A stretch of 64,000 bases of DNA from Amphiduros pacificus (lineage: Eukaryota; Annelida; Polychaeta; Phyllodocida; Hesionidae), in contig OX439000.1 in NCBI GenBank assembly GCA_949316495.1, positions 72,980,570-73,044,569 on the forward strand. Direction: 5' to 3'. Shown here in pieces: positions 18,601 to 29,540 of the stretch (positions within the stretch are counted from its first letter, which is position 1; the number at the start of each line of letters is the position of its first letter). The translations under genes and the position numbers were made by a program. The notes beneath the pieces are model-generated. The model was given only the letters and a program-made list of their open reading frames with translations. It made no database searches and was not told where the DNA came from.

Positions 18601-20819
18601 ATCTGACCCTGTCCATGTCAAATCTGGAGTGCCTCAGGGTACAGTACTAGGACCAATACTATTTCTACTCTATATTAATGACATTGGAGAGAAGCTAAAA
18701 TACTCAAACATAAGGCTCTTTGCTGATGACAGCCTCTTATATAGAATAGTTGAAAATGACGATGATGCAGTCAAACTGCAAGAAGACCTCAATATGCTGG
18801 AAGAATGGTCAAGAGAGTGGCAAATGGACTTCAATGCTCAGAAATGCTACACCCTGAGCAGCAAGAAAAAAAGCCAAGCTCTTGATACAAGAAAATATAC
18901 ATTAAATGGTCACATCTTGCAACATGTTGAACATCATCCCTACCTTGGAGTTGAGCTCCAAACAAATATGAAATGGGATGAACATATCAACAACATTGTC
19001 TGCAAAGCAAATCAAGTACTGGGATTTGTAAGAAGGAATTTCAATATGTGCCCAGGAAATATCAAAGAGGCTGCCTACAATACACTTGTGCGCCCTCACT
19101 TAGAATATGCATCAAGTGTGTGGGACCCTTATCTCAAAAAAGATATAGACCGTATAGAATCAGTTCAAAGACGAGCTGCTAGATTTGTGTCTGGCAACTG
19201 GAAGAGAGAAACAGGCACTGTAACAAAAATCCTGGAAGATCTTAAATGGGACTCACTAGCAGGGAGAAGAAGGACCCGGAGGCTGGTTTTATTGTACAAG
19301 GCTATACATGGTGAAATAGCTTTGAAACTTCCAGAACATGTCAAAATGAAATCAGCTCCTACACGAAAAAAACCAGGGAAATCGCTATATCGAAATGGCG
19401 ACAAGCTGTGACCCTTATAAATACAGCTATTTCCCAAGGACAGTAACTGACTGGAACAATCTTCCCCCTCATTTAACTACATTGGAACCAGGTAGCTCGG
19501 CATCCTTCAGGAATTCCCTAGCCAGAGTATAAAGGTTAGCAACAAGTAGCTGGTGTGTACCAGCTGCACCCCTTAGTGCAACCATGCACTCTCGGCGGGA
19601 TGCCAATAGGTTTTGCCGAGTAAACTTATAGATGTAGATGTGTGATTTAATCTTTTGGGAACACAGGATTATGATGGGCATGCAGGGATCGTTTGGGTCG
19701 TGAGAGGGCGCGGCGGCCAATAGATCACACAGGTGGAATATGAAAATTAATAACATTTCACTTCATAAAACTATTCAAAAGGAAGATTAAGCACTAGCTA
19801 AAGAACTAATTCTGTAAATATGTTTACATACAGTCACACACTAAGCCAGCTGCGCCCTCTTCTATGACAGTCTGGATATTATCCAGATATGATCCAGTAA
19901 ACTGTCCACATAGGATCTCCTCCATCGCCGTCCAGCACAGGGTGCCATCCTTATGATCAATGGAGCCCACATTGCCCACATTTCTGTTGGCCCATTTCAG
20001 GTTGATATTTTCACTGTGCAGTTGCCATGCCTCGTTAGCAGATATGTAGAATAGTCTCAGGGTATAGTCCACCACTTCATCAGGCCTGGATGGGTTGTAG
20101 GTGTAATTATGGACCTGCAGAAAGAACTGCAGCTCTGTATCTGTTTGCATTATGAACAGATGGTTGGCAGGTTTATAAGGCGATTTCGGTAAATCAGCTA
20201 TATCTTCATCAAATATCACAGTGAGCAGAACTGAGCAGTTGTCAATATTTAAGGGGTTATTGTTTGTAAATGGATACTGGTCTTCACATCTTTCCAGTTT
20301 CCGCAGCTCCATCCTGTAGTTTGACATATTAATCTGATCATACCGCTGCACGATGAAGTATGTGTTGTTCTCCCACAGAGCGAATGGTCCCAGTGTTGCT
20401 GGCGGGGTATCCATGGCCGGGGCTCTGTAGAGGTAGGTGGTGGTGATGTCGGCATCACAGGTAGGTCCCCTGGTACACAGGGGGGCTACTATCACAGAAG
20501 CCCTCACACCAGGCCCTGCCATCTGCATAATAGCCTGCCCAGATAAGCGGTCAAAGCTGATGCAGTTGGCATCCAAGCCAGTGATGATATTAGGATCTCC
20601 CCTAGCACAGTATACTCCCCTTTCCTTCAGGTTGTTCATCGTCCCATTGTGTGAGTCGGCGCCGAGGCGACCGCCATAGAGACCAGCTAGTGTCACTCGG
20701 TAGTTTGATCCTGGAGTTGTGTAAAATAGATCAGTCTCCTCGCCAAATACATTGATAAACATAACATACAGATACACAAACATGTGCACTGTTTTACTGC
20801 TAGCTATGGCCAACAACAT
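12687..20819 (-). CDS. Secreted or membrane-anchored protein, family unknown (431 aa, 2 exons)
   Basis: Exon 1 runs 20819-19832 and ends GACT|GTATGT. Exon 2 runs 12994-12687 after the acceptor ctattgcag. Both are in phase 1 and the joined frame is 1,296 nt with no stop. The first ATG is followed by a hydrophobic stretch (about residues 13-24, MFVYLYVMFINV) that looks like a signal peptide. The body has many cysteines and several N-glycosylation sequons (NNT, NMS, NCS, NYT, NIT), so an extracellular protein is likely. The last residues are strongly hydrophobic (VFILLLCLAFLF) right at the C-terminus, as in a GPI-attachment signal. The C-terminal part (GVAIAATGDNLVLYFG) faintly recalls sema/plexin-type beta-propeller blades, but I cannot establish that. 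It has no similarity to its calmodulin-like neighbours and is the only minus-strand gene. The 6.8-kb intron holds a LINE, an A-rich minisatellite and a MITE-like element. Confidence 0.62.
13278..13742. mobile_element. Candidate MITE with hairpins at both ends
   Basis: The outer ends are agtaggaat and its reverse complement attcctact. Just inside the left end is a hairpin, cttgcacaatgta ... tacattgtgcaag. Just inside the right end is a second one, ttgcacaaag ... ctttgtgcaa. Both use the same 'ttgcaca' core, and 'aggaattcct' palindromes lie between them. No coding sequence is present. The class is uncertain and no clear target duplication was found. Confidence 0.5.
14730..15225. repeat. 71-bp A-rich minisatellite, 7 copies
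   Basis: Copies of ggatagttgggccaagcaga with ccacttgggcaactcttcca and an A-rich linker start at about 14730, 14802, 14873, 14943, 15015, 15085 and 15156. It begins and ends in poly(A) runs. It directly abuts the 5' side of the LINE that follows. Open frames on both strands are repeat artefacts. Confidence 0.93.
15252..15663 (+). pseudogene. LINE N-terminal segment: 2A-like motif and half of a PHD finger
   Basis: A hydrophobic run (LLFLISLLLLC) leads into GDVHPHPGPVQFPCGVC. This matches the position and most residues of the 2A-like sequences described at the start of some CR1-type LINE proteins (consensus DxExNPGP). The Glu and Asn of the consensus are His here, so ribosome skipping may be lost; the hydrophobic run could still act as a signal peptide. 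Then CGVC...CDEC gives the first zinc ligands of a PHD finger, and the frame stops being LINE at 15663. Confidence 0.7.
15664..16454. mobile_element. 791-bp non-autonomous DNA element nested in the LINE
   Basis: It separates CDECDTY from VHIKCDG of the LINE PHD finger. Without it the C-x2-C-x4-H-x2-C zinc-ligand spacing is regular. The ends are caggt... and ...acctg (short inverted repeats), flanked by catacg (15658-15663) and cgtacg (16455-16460). This is a 6-bp target duplication with one difference, consistent with CpG decay. It has no coding content. The family was not identified. Confidence 0.68.
16461..17878 (+). pseudogene. LINE: rest of PHD finger and APE-type endonuclease
   Basis: The segment starts with HIKCDG and WECWKC (remaining zinc ligands). 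A charged linker is followed by the endonuclease: MTVNCRGL, then ICITESHID, GCYYRPT, LITGDFNVPDITW and HPGMSDHDVV. These are the catalytic motifs of apurinic endonuclease-like domains. The frame runs on to about 17840, where reading shifts before the reverse transcriptase. Confidence 0.85.
17879..19411 (+). pseudogene. LINE reverse transcriptase segment
   Basis: The segment shows KKANGPDQIPTRVLKE, NYRPVSLTSVPCKILE, HGFRTGHSCETQL, LDFSKAFDTVCHE, GVPQGTVLGPILF and LFADDSLLY, in that order, as expected for a CR1/jockey-type reverse transcriptase. One in-frame stop near 18439 and a frame change near 18530 interrupt it. The C-terminal region (ASSVWDPYLKKDI, QRRAARFV) is typical of the thumb and tail of this family. 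Confidence 0.88.
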
Positions 20820-21883
20820 TCTGATTTAATACATAGAATCAATGCATTTAAAACATTGGTCTGGTCCTGTTGTCACCAATATATTACATAATAGCATATC
20901 AAATGGTAATACAAAGCCTTTCATCAACAATCGTTTGTTATCAGAACATGGGACTTTGGTCATTACCATTCGGAGTTCGTCCTCTTGACTCGCATCTATC
21001 ACGATCCTTAATATGATTTCAGATTTCCATGTTATTTTCGTTATCAATGTTGACATAGGAATTGTCTTGTTTGTTTGTGTATTGTTTTTGTAATGGTTAA
21101 TCTATTTTGGTATTAACCAAGATATCATATAACATATAAGACACAGGTTACGTGGAGGCCATAAGTACTTCCTTGAACCTGATATAAAAAGAGATATTTA
21201 GCAAATAGTCCCTGGATAATTGACCACAGTTTGGACAATGTTGGAACAGTAGGTAAACGAATAGGTGGCACATATAGACAACTAGAAGTTTGTTTCAAAT
21301 CACAATTTAATATAAAATAAGGGAATCGTCGCTTTCCTTTTTATTAATTTTTAAATAATGTATTGACTGCCTGACTGTATGTATCGTGTTGCCTGGCATA
21401 TGTATCGAAAAAGCACAGGGATAGGAAATAAAAGGTTTTAGGATTTGAGATTGAGAAAATTTGAGAAGTTAATCCGTTTGAAACTTAAATCCCATTTGTT
21501 TATATGAACTTGGAAACTGATCCTCATTAGGAATATTGTCAAAACAATATATTCTATTGGTATCAATATAACAGCGATGACATTTAAAAAAAGTGCCTTC
21601 TTTAATATTTCACGAATGCTGTCATATGATTCCTCTCTATTTGCATTTCAACATTTTTGGTTTAATGTGTTCTGCGAAACAAGATGTCACACAAAAGTGA
21701 AACAGTGATATAGATAATCTATTAAACCAGAAAATAGGATTTCTTTTCTTTAAGACACATTTCTTTGTGGCGTTTACCAACATGTTCTTCACCATGTACG
21801 ATCGTGATCACATGAGTGATTAGATATGGCTGAATACCCCGGAGTGAATCGTGTAATACAGACTGCAACTATTGGAAGATTTC
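20820..21883. other. Divergent intergenic region between the secreted gene and gene B
   Basis: About 1 kb separates the minus-strand gene start (20819) from the first in-frame ATG of gene B (21884). It should hold both promoters. I see no clear TATA box or other element. Confidence 0.5.
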
Positions 21884-24800
21884 ATGATGGAGGCAACAGA
21901 TAAGCCAGGGCCCGATAAGATCAGGGACAAAGTGGAGACTTTCTACCGCAGTGACAGAGGAGAAATAATGGTAGGACACAAACCATTTTGTCCAATAACA
22001 ATGAAAACATAAATCTTCATATACTTCATGTTTTGTCTCTTTGAATGGGTTATACATTCTTATACGATTTATGTAAACAGATATTATATTAGTGAGACAA
22101 TGTTATATATTATATTCCATACAGGAACAGGTTGAGGACCCAGAACTTACTTCAGGGCAGATTGCAAGTAAACATAACTTGATTAATCTGTGTCTTAAAA
22201 TAAACATATCAATAGATTTTGGCAAATGGGGACTGACAATTATTTTTTTATCTATTTTTTTACCAGCGGGCACCAGAAATGTCCCTTGGAAAATAGTAAA
22301 TTAAATGATGATAATCAAATGGAAAGCATTAACTCCTTGCAATATGCCTGCGGGACAAAGACAAAAAAAAAAAAAAAAAATTAATCTCTTTAAGATCTCT
22401 TTACACATATATCAATAGTCATTTGTAAATTTACATCTCTGAACTCATCAGCTGGGTTTGACAGGAAACAAGGTATGCATTGAATCTATCTGTAGTCTAC
22501 ATTATATTGTAACCTGGAGGGTGAGTTTACAACCCATGGTCAGTCCGTGATGATGACATGTTCGTTTCGTTCCGCAGGTTTCAAGGCTGTGTTTTACCTC
22601 TATGATGAATACGGAGACGGAACAGTCCACGTGGATGACCTTGGCACCATAATGAGGCTGGCGGGAGAGAATCCCACAGAGACAGAGGTGGAAACCATCA
22701 AGCAAACATTCACTACTGACGGTCAATCTCATCTTATTCCCATCTGTTTGTATTCAGAAACAAGCTCAGCGCTATGGCCGAATGTGATTTTACGTCAAAA
22801 TTAAATGCTGCAATTGTCACGTTTATACATCGTGAATGTAGATTAATTAAACTAAAACCGTGGCATTATTCGATTTTCGTTTCGACCCTTTCTATTTGTT
22901 TGATATATTATTGCAGGAAATGAAAAGTTAGGTTTAGATGAATTTCTCAAACTGATGTCAAAGAGAGTGACTCAGCATGGCGATGAGGAGGTTGAGGAGC
23001 GACTTCTCGCCTCATTCCGGGTAAGTCTGCTGGAACATGGTCAGGCACATTATATTGCTCAGGTTCTAATCACAATCGATAGTTTTTGCTTTATTTTGGC
23101 TTTTCACATTTAAGGCATTGGACAAAAGGGACACTGGTATGATAGATCGTGCTGAGTTGAGGCACATGTTGACTTCCCAGGGAGAGAGAATGACTCAGGA
23201 AGATGTTGATGATCTCCTGAATGAAGTCGACATGTATGGAGAAGGCCAGCTGGACTATATGGGTGGGTATGGAGGACAGCTGGACTATATGGGTGGGTAT
23301 AGGGAGGGACAGCTGGACTATATGGGTGGGTATAGGGAGGGACAGCTGGACTATATGGGTGGGTATAGGGAGGGACAGCTGGACTATATGGGTGGGTATA
23401 GGGAGGGACAGCTGGACTATATGGGTGGGTATAGGGAGGGACAGCTGGACTATATGGGTGGGTATGGAGGACAGCTGGACTATATGGGTGGGTATAGGGA
23501 GGGACAGCTGGACTATATGGGTGGGTATGGAGGACAGCTGGACTATATGGGTGGGTATAGGGAGGGACAGCTGGATTATATGGGTGGGTAAAGGGAGGGA
23601 CAGCTGGACTATATGGGTGGGTATGAGGAGGGACAGCTGGACTATATCGGTGGTTATGAGGAGGGACAGCTGGACTATATGGGTGGGTATGGGGAGGGAC
23701 AACTGGACTATATCGGTGGTTATGGGGAGGGACAGCTGGACTATATGGGTGGGTAAAGGGAGGGACAGCTGGACTATATGGATGGGTATAGGGAGGGACA
23801 GCTGGACTATATGGGTGGGTAAAGGGAGGGACAGCTGGACTATATGGGTGGGTATGAGGAGGGACAGCTGGACTATATCGGTGGTTATGAGGAGGGACAG
23901 CTGGACTATATGGGTGGGTATGGGGAGGGACAACTGGACTATATCGGTGGTTATGGGGAGGGACAGCTGGACTATATGGGTGGGTAAAGGGAGGGACAGC
24001 TGGACTATATGGGTGGGTATGAGGAGGGACAGCTGGACTATATCGGTGGTTATGGGGAGAGACAGCTGGACTATATGGGTGGGTATGGGTAGGGACAGCT
24101 GGACTATATGGGTGGGTATGGGGAGGGACAGCTGGACTATATGGGTGGGTATAGGGAGGGACAGCTGGACTATATGGGTGGGTATGGGGAGGGACAGCTG
24201 GACTATATGGGTGGGTATGGAGGACAGCTGGACTATATGGGTGGGTATAGGGAGGGACAGCTGGACTATATGGGTGGGTATGGAGGACAGCTGGACTATA
24301 TGGGTGGGTATAGGGAGGGACAGCTGGACTCTATGGGTGGGTATACGGAGGTACAACTGGACTATATGGGTGGGTATGGAGGACAGCTGGACTATATGGG
24401 TGGGTATGGGGAGGGACAGCTGGACTATATGGGTGGGTAAAGGGAGGGACAGCTGGACTATATCGGTGGTTATGGGGAGGGACAGCTGGACTATATGGGT
24501 GGGTATGGAGGACAGCTGGACTATATGGGTGGGTATGGGGAGGGACAACTGGACTATATGGGTGGGTATGGGGAGGGACAACTGGACTATATGGGTGGGT
24601 ATGGGGAGGGACAACTGGACTATATGGGTGGGTATGGGGAGGGACAACTGGACTATATGGGTGGGTATGGGGAGGGACAACTGGACTATATGGGTGGGTA
24701 TGGGGAGGGACAACTGGACTATATGGGTGGGTATGGAGGACAGCTGGACTATATGGGTGGGTATGGGGAGGGACAGCTGGACTATATCGGTGGGTATGGA

Positions 24801-26595
24801 GAAGGCCAGCTGGACTATATGGGTGGGTATGGGGAGGGACAGCTGGACTATATCTGTGGGTATGGAGGACAGCTGGACTATATGGGTGGGTATGGGGAGG
24901 GACAGCTGGACTATATCGGTGGGTATGGAGAAGGCCAGCTGGACTATATGGGTGGGTATGGAGAAGGACAGCTGGACTATATGGGTGGGAATGGGGAGGG
25001 TCAGCTGGACTGTATCGGTGGGTATGGGGTGGGACAGCTGGACTATCTGGGTGGGTATGGGGAGGGACAACTGGACTATATCGGTGGGTATGGAGGACAG
25101 CTGGACTATATCGGTGGGTATGGAGGACAGCTGGACTATATCGGTGGGTATGGAGAAGGCCAGCTGGACTATATGGGTGGGTATGGGGAGGGACAGCTGG
25201 ACTATATCGGTGGGTATGGAGGACAGCTGGACTATATCGGTGGGTATGGGGAGGGACAGCTGGACTATATCTGTGGGTATGGAGAGGGACAGCTGGACTA
25301 TATGGGTGGGAATGGGGAGGGTCAGCTGGACTGTATGGCTGGGTTATATGGGTGGGTATGGAGAAGGACAGCTGGAGTATATGGGTGGGTATGGAGAAGG
25401 ACAACTGGACTATATGGGTGGGTATGGAGAAGGACAACTGGACTATATGGGTGGGTATGGGGAGGGACAACTGGACTATATGGGTGGGTATGGGGAGGGA
25501 CAACTGGACTATATAGGTGGGTATGGGGAGGGACAACTAGACTATATGGGTGTGTATGAGGAGGGACAGCTGGAGTATATGGGTGGGTATGGAGAAGGAC
25601 AGCTGGACTATATGGGCGGGAATGGGGAGGGTCAGCTGGACTATATGGGCGGGAATGGGGAGGGGCAGCTGGACTATATGGGTGGGTATGGAGGACAGTT
25701 GGACTATATGGGTGGGTATAGGGAGGGACAGCTGGACTATATGGGTGGGTATGGAGGACAGCTGGACTATATGGATGGGTATAGGGAGGGACAGCTGGAC
25801 TATATGGGTGGGTATGGAGGACAGCTGGACTATATGGGTGGGTATGGGGAGGGACAGTTTGACTATATGGGTGGGTATGGGGAGGGACAGCTGGACTATA
25901 TGGGTGGGTATGGAGGACAGCTGGACTATATGGGTGGGTATAGGGAGGGACAGCTGGACTATATGGGTGGGTATGGAGGACAGCTGGACTATATGGATGG
26001 GTATAGGGAGGGACAGCTGGACTATATGGATGGGTATAGGGAGGGACAGCTGGACTATATGGGTGGGTATGGAGGACAGCTGGACTATATGGGTGGGTAT
26101 GGGGAGGGACAGTTTGACTATATGGGTGGGTATGGGGAGGGACAGCTGGACTATATGGGTGGGTATGGAGGACAGCTGGACTATATGGGTGGGTATAGGG
26201 AGGGACAGCTGGACTATATGGGTGGGTATGGAGGACAGCTGGACTATATGGGTGGGTATGGAGGACAGCTGGACTATATGGGTGGGTATGGGAGGGACAA
26301 CTGGACTATATGGGCGGGAATGGGGGGGGGGTCAGCTGGACTGTATGGCTGGGTTATATGGGTGGGTATGGAGAAGGACAGCTGGACTATATTGGTGGGT
26401 ATGGGGAGGGACAGTGCGACCTTATGGGTTGGTATGGAGAAGGATAGCTGGACTATTATTTTGTAGTTGTGTGGTGAAAGAGATGTTAAGGTCAGTGACA
26501 AACCTTAACGGCATACATTATTACTATTTTTGAATATTTTTGATTTTACAGAAGTCACCAAGATGCTACTCAATGACAAGCTTGATATTTGCTAA
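21884..26595 (+). CDS. Divergent calmodulin-like gene B (189 aa, 6 exons)
   Basis: Exons: 21884-21970, 22125-22167, 22578-22721, 22917-23020, 23115-23262, 26552-26595 (TAA). The sum is 570 nt with no stop. An in-frame stop at 21854 makes 21884 the first possible ATG, but exon 1 ends in ATG|GTAGGA, so the old initiator could also be used. The EF-loops are decayed: loop 1 (residues 53-64, DEYGDGTVHVDD) has Asp not Glu at position 12; loop 2 (89-100) starts with Thr and lacks Gly6; loop 3 (DKRDTGMIDRAE) and loop 4 (DMYGEGQLDYME) lack position-3 or position-5 acids. Weak or selective Ca2+ binding is expected. An extra phase-0 intron separates EF2 from EF3, unlike A, C and D. The donor at 22722 (GTCAAT) is poor. 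Intron 5 consists mostly of a minisatellite grown from the exon 5 end. Confidence 0.83.
23230..26452. repeat. 27/33-bp minisatellite carrying a splice donor in every unit
   Basis: The unit is gagggacagctggactatat followed by gggtgggtatggg (33 bp); a 27-bp form lacks the 'gaggg' part. There are about 100 copies. The first unit is the coding end of gene B exon 5 plus its intron donor (ATATGG|GTGGGT), so the array was seeded by a functional exon-intron junction. In the gene frame the units read GGYREGQLDYM, open for ten extra units until a TAA near 23589. Most 33-bp units contain GGGTGGG-TAT-GGGGAGGG, a G-quadruplex motif on the sense strand. Long open frames in both directions follow from the multiple-of-3 unit. 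Confidence 0.95.
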
Positions 26596-27028
26596 TGGTG
26601 TGGCCATAACACATGGATCAGGGGATGGACAGTGCTTTGGTATCCATGTGAACATGATCTACCCTGGAAAATAAGCCATTGCTTCTCCAAGCACTGCTTT
26701 AATGTACACTTATAATAACAACATATAGGCTATGATAATGTATTTGTTAATAGATGTGTTTGTTTGACTTCACGTTTTGAATATTATCTAAAATTTACCG
26801 TTATAGCTACATTCACAGAACATTATTTTAGACCTTCACACGTAAATAATTCATTCGAATTCTGAGTTCATTTATCAATGTCAGGTTTTAACATTAGCGA
26901 AAATTGATATGCTTTAAATGTCAGTAAATAGTTTAAGAAACATTTTATGTTAATGTATGCCAGTGTATTCTCCCATAAAACTCGGCCCATATTGTCGTTG
27001 GCCCCTTATATTGCTTATCTTTCTGATA
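26596..27028. other. 3' flank of gene B
   Basis: Unique sequence that should include the gene B 3'-UTR. Nothing further is recognisable. Confidence 0.4.
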
Positions 27029-27233
27029 GAAGATAGGCTTATTGTGACATAGATAGACTTATTGTGACATAGATAGGCTTATTGTGACAAAGATAGGCTT
27101 ATTGTGACATAGATAGGCTTATTGTGACAAAGATAGGCTTATTGTGACATAGATAGGCTTATTGTGAAATAGATAGACTTATTGTGACATAGATAGGCTT
27201 ATTGTGACAAAGATAGGCTTATTGTGACATAGA
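27029..27233. repeat. 20-bp tandem repeat, about 10 copies
   Basis: The unit is agataggcttattgtgacat, with a/t alternation at the last base. Confidence 0.95.
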
Positions 27234-27599
27234 TCATACCTGTCCAACATTTCTTAAGCGTAATGAGCTGGGCTGTGGTCTGATAAATCACAAATGTCTT
27301 AAATCATTAATGAATGATAATCTTAGCCTCTTGATATATTGTTGGTATTGCAAGCAGATCTGTGTGATGTTTGATATTTCACACCAATTCTTCTGAGGTC
27401 CCCTGGATGTGGTGCCCTCTATACTATATTATGGTAAAATCCTGCATATGGACATGTGAATAATCCATTTGGAAACATGCATTCCTTCACTTTAGGCAAT
27501 ATATGCCTAAATAGCCAACTTCATATATATCACAGAAATATGTCCAAGAAACATTGTATCAACGACCTTAACACTCACCTAACAATAAGACTCACTACA

Positions 27600-27830
27600 A
27601 GAGACATTCTCACTTGGGGACTTAAACACCCTACCTGACCCACTGCAATAGACCTTAACACCCACCTGACCCACTGTAAGAGACCTTAACACCTACCTGA
27701 CCCACTGTAAGAGACCTTAACACCCACCTGACCCACTGTAAGAGACCTTAACACCCACCTGATTCACTGCAAAAGTCATTAACACACCTGATTCACTGCA
27801 ACACACCTGATTCACTGCAAGAGTCATTAA
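27600..27830. repeat. 31-bp tandem repeat, about 7 copies, decaying rightward
   Basis: The unit is gagaccttaacacccacctg followed by acccactgtaa. The right-hand copies are shortened and diverged (gattcactgcaa). Confidence 0.88.
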
Positions 27831-28299
27831 CATTTACTATAATTAAAAAAGACTGATAGTAGCATGTAATGATATTTGCATTTACAAGATCAGAAAAGTA
27901 ATGCAAATTTCAAATAAACAACAGAACAATACCAAATATTATAAGCATGTAAAGATGGACAAGAATCATGTGAAAATCTCTTTAAATATGATATTTACTT
28001 TGATAAAAAAATATGTTTAAATGTGTTATTTTTACCTTTGCAATACCTAAAAAAAGATAGAATATTTACAATAGAGAAAATTTTGCATCTTTATCTGAAG
28101 GTTATCCCTGAAGGCATTTGTAAATTATCAAAAGAGGGCATTTGGATATCACAAATGGCTATAATTAAAAAAGTCATTGAAATAGGTTTACTGAAATAAT
28201 CTATCTGAAATGACAATGATTTATAGAAACAAAAATAGCATACACTTTAGTATTTCCCAAAACGGTAAAAATGCTTTGCCGATAAAATAAGCAGTCCTG

Positions 28300-29540
28300 A
28301 AACAGAACAAAATCAAGATACTTATCCTTAAATGGGGTATGACGTTTTCAACCGGTGCCCTCTTGTTATACTAATGCACTAAAAGCAAAAGGTTATTTGC
28401 ATAAAAGGTAAATGCCCTTGCACAGAAACAACCAATACTAAAACACGACCATCTTTTCAATCAAATTTATTAAAAGCAGTACACTGAATTATAAAATGTC
28501 ATTGAACGTCCATTTCAAATGATTCATTCCTGATAGAAAACATAAGGAGAAAACATAAGGCAAGATTTATTTCAGGATTTGTTATTATGGGATAATAAAG
28601 ACCTTTTAAATCAAGATCCTTTCTCGTTCAATTAGTCTTACAACAAAGATATTGCAGGGTAAATATTATTGGATTCATAACCCACCTATTTAAGGCCCTT
28701 CATTGAACAGGGCGCAAAAGAGTAAAACGTCACCTTAAATCCAAACTAAGTAAATTCAAGGTATGTTCATCCTTGATATGGTATGTGATCCTTTTGATCT
28801 AGGTTCTTTTAGGAACACAGCAGAGACCGTTGGAGAAATTGACCTATTCCTTAAACCTGAAATTGTAAAAATAGACACAACATAAATGGGTAAATCATAA
28901 AATGTTTATCATTGAATGATATGTGACCTGCGAATTAAATTTGAACTTTGCATAAACCTCTTCATTATCATTGTCATTGCGTCAAACCAGGCAATGCTGA
29001 AAAAATACAAAAGGCCAGGTCAATTGTGGTATGTTTTAATGGCCCTTGTATTGAGGCCCTGTAAGTAAAGTACAATATAGTCCTGAAGCAATATAAATGC
29101 AAGATCGATCAAAGAGTAACGTTTGTCATTGATTGATGGGCAGCCCTTTCAATCATGGCCTCATTATGATAGTGGAAATATGTATTGTTGCAAGTTCATT
29201 GAAAAACAAACAGTTTTGAAACAAAGCAAAAGCCTTTTTTTCTATAATCCATTACATATCTTTTCACCAACAGTGCCTTAACGTTAAATTCATTGTGAGA
29301 ACATGGTGCAGACAGGTATATTCATTTCCTTGTTTTGAAACCTATCACAAAACAAAATGCAAGGTAGGTTAAAGAAAACTTAACCTTGATGTTATATGGC
29401 CTTTTCAATCGGGTTCCTTGTTAGAACAGCCCACGAACACAGTCATTGAACTAGTCTGAAGACGGGTTTGATTGCAAAATTGCCAATCCTTGGATGTTAT
29501 GTGACGCTCTTTGGATGTAAATGCCTGTGAATCAATTTCC
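28300..29540. repeat. Decayed satellite, about 112-bp unit, about 11 copies
   Basis: Anchors resembling tatgtgaccttttcaatc plus gggttcctt recur at about 28348, 28460, 28575, 28672, 28785, 28917, 29030, 29140, 29265, 29388 and 29500 (spacings 97-132). Between them a second loosely conserved block recurs (cctgaaacagaacaaaat, then caagat or taaaacg). Divergence is high, so this is an old array. No coding content. Confidence 0.55.

Larger units (their letters stand above)
15230..19640 (+). mobile_element. CR1-like LINE (non-LTR retrotransposon), nearly complete but broken
   Basis: Parts in order: an N-terminal segment with a hydrophobic stretch and a 2A-like motif (15252-15600), a PHD-type zinc finger split by an insertion, an APE-type endonuclease (16710-17400) and a reverse transcriptase (17965-19400). 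The RT carries GVPQGTVLGPILF and FADDS. The 3' part ends near cttatagatgtagatgtg. There are at least three coding breaks (near 17840, 18439 and 18530) besides the nested insertion, so this copy cannot act on its own. It lies antisense inside the large intron of the minus-strand gene. The 5' limit is uncertain because the A-rich array precedes it directly. Confidence 0.85.

Noticed and set aside
23221-26533. Overlapping frames of up to 1081 codons on both strands
   Set aside because: Products of the 27/33-bp array. Only the short in-frame continuation of gene B exon 5 is biologically plausible.
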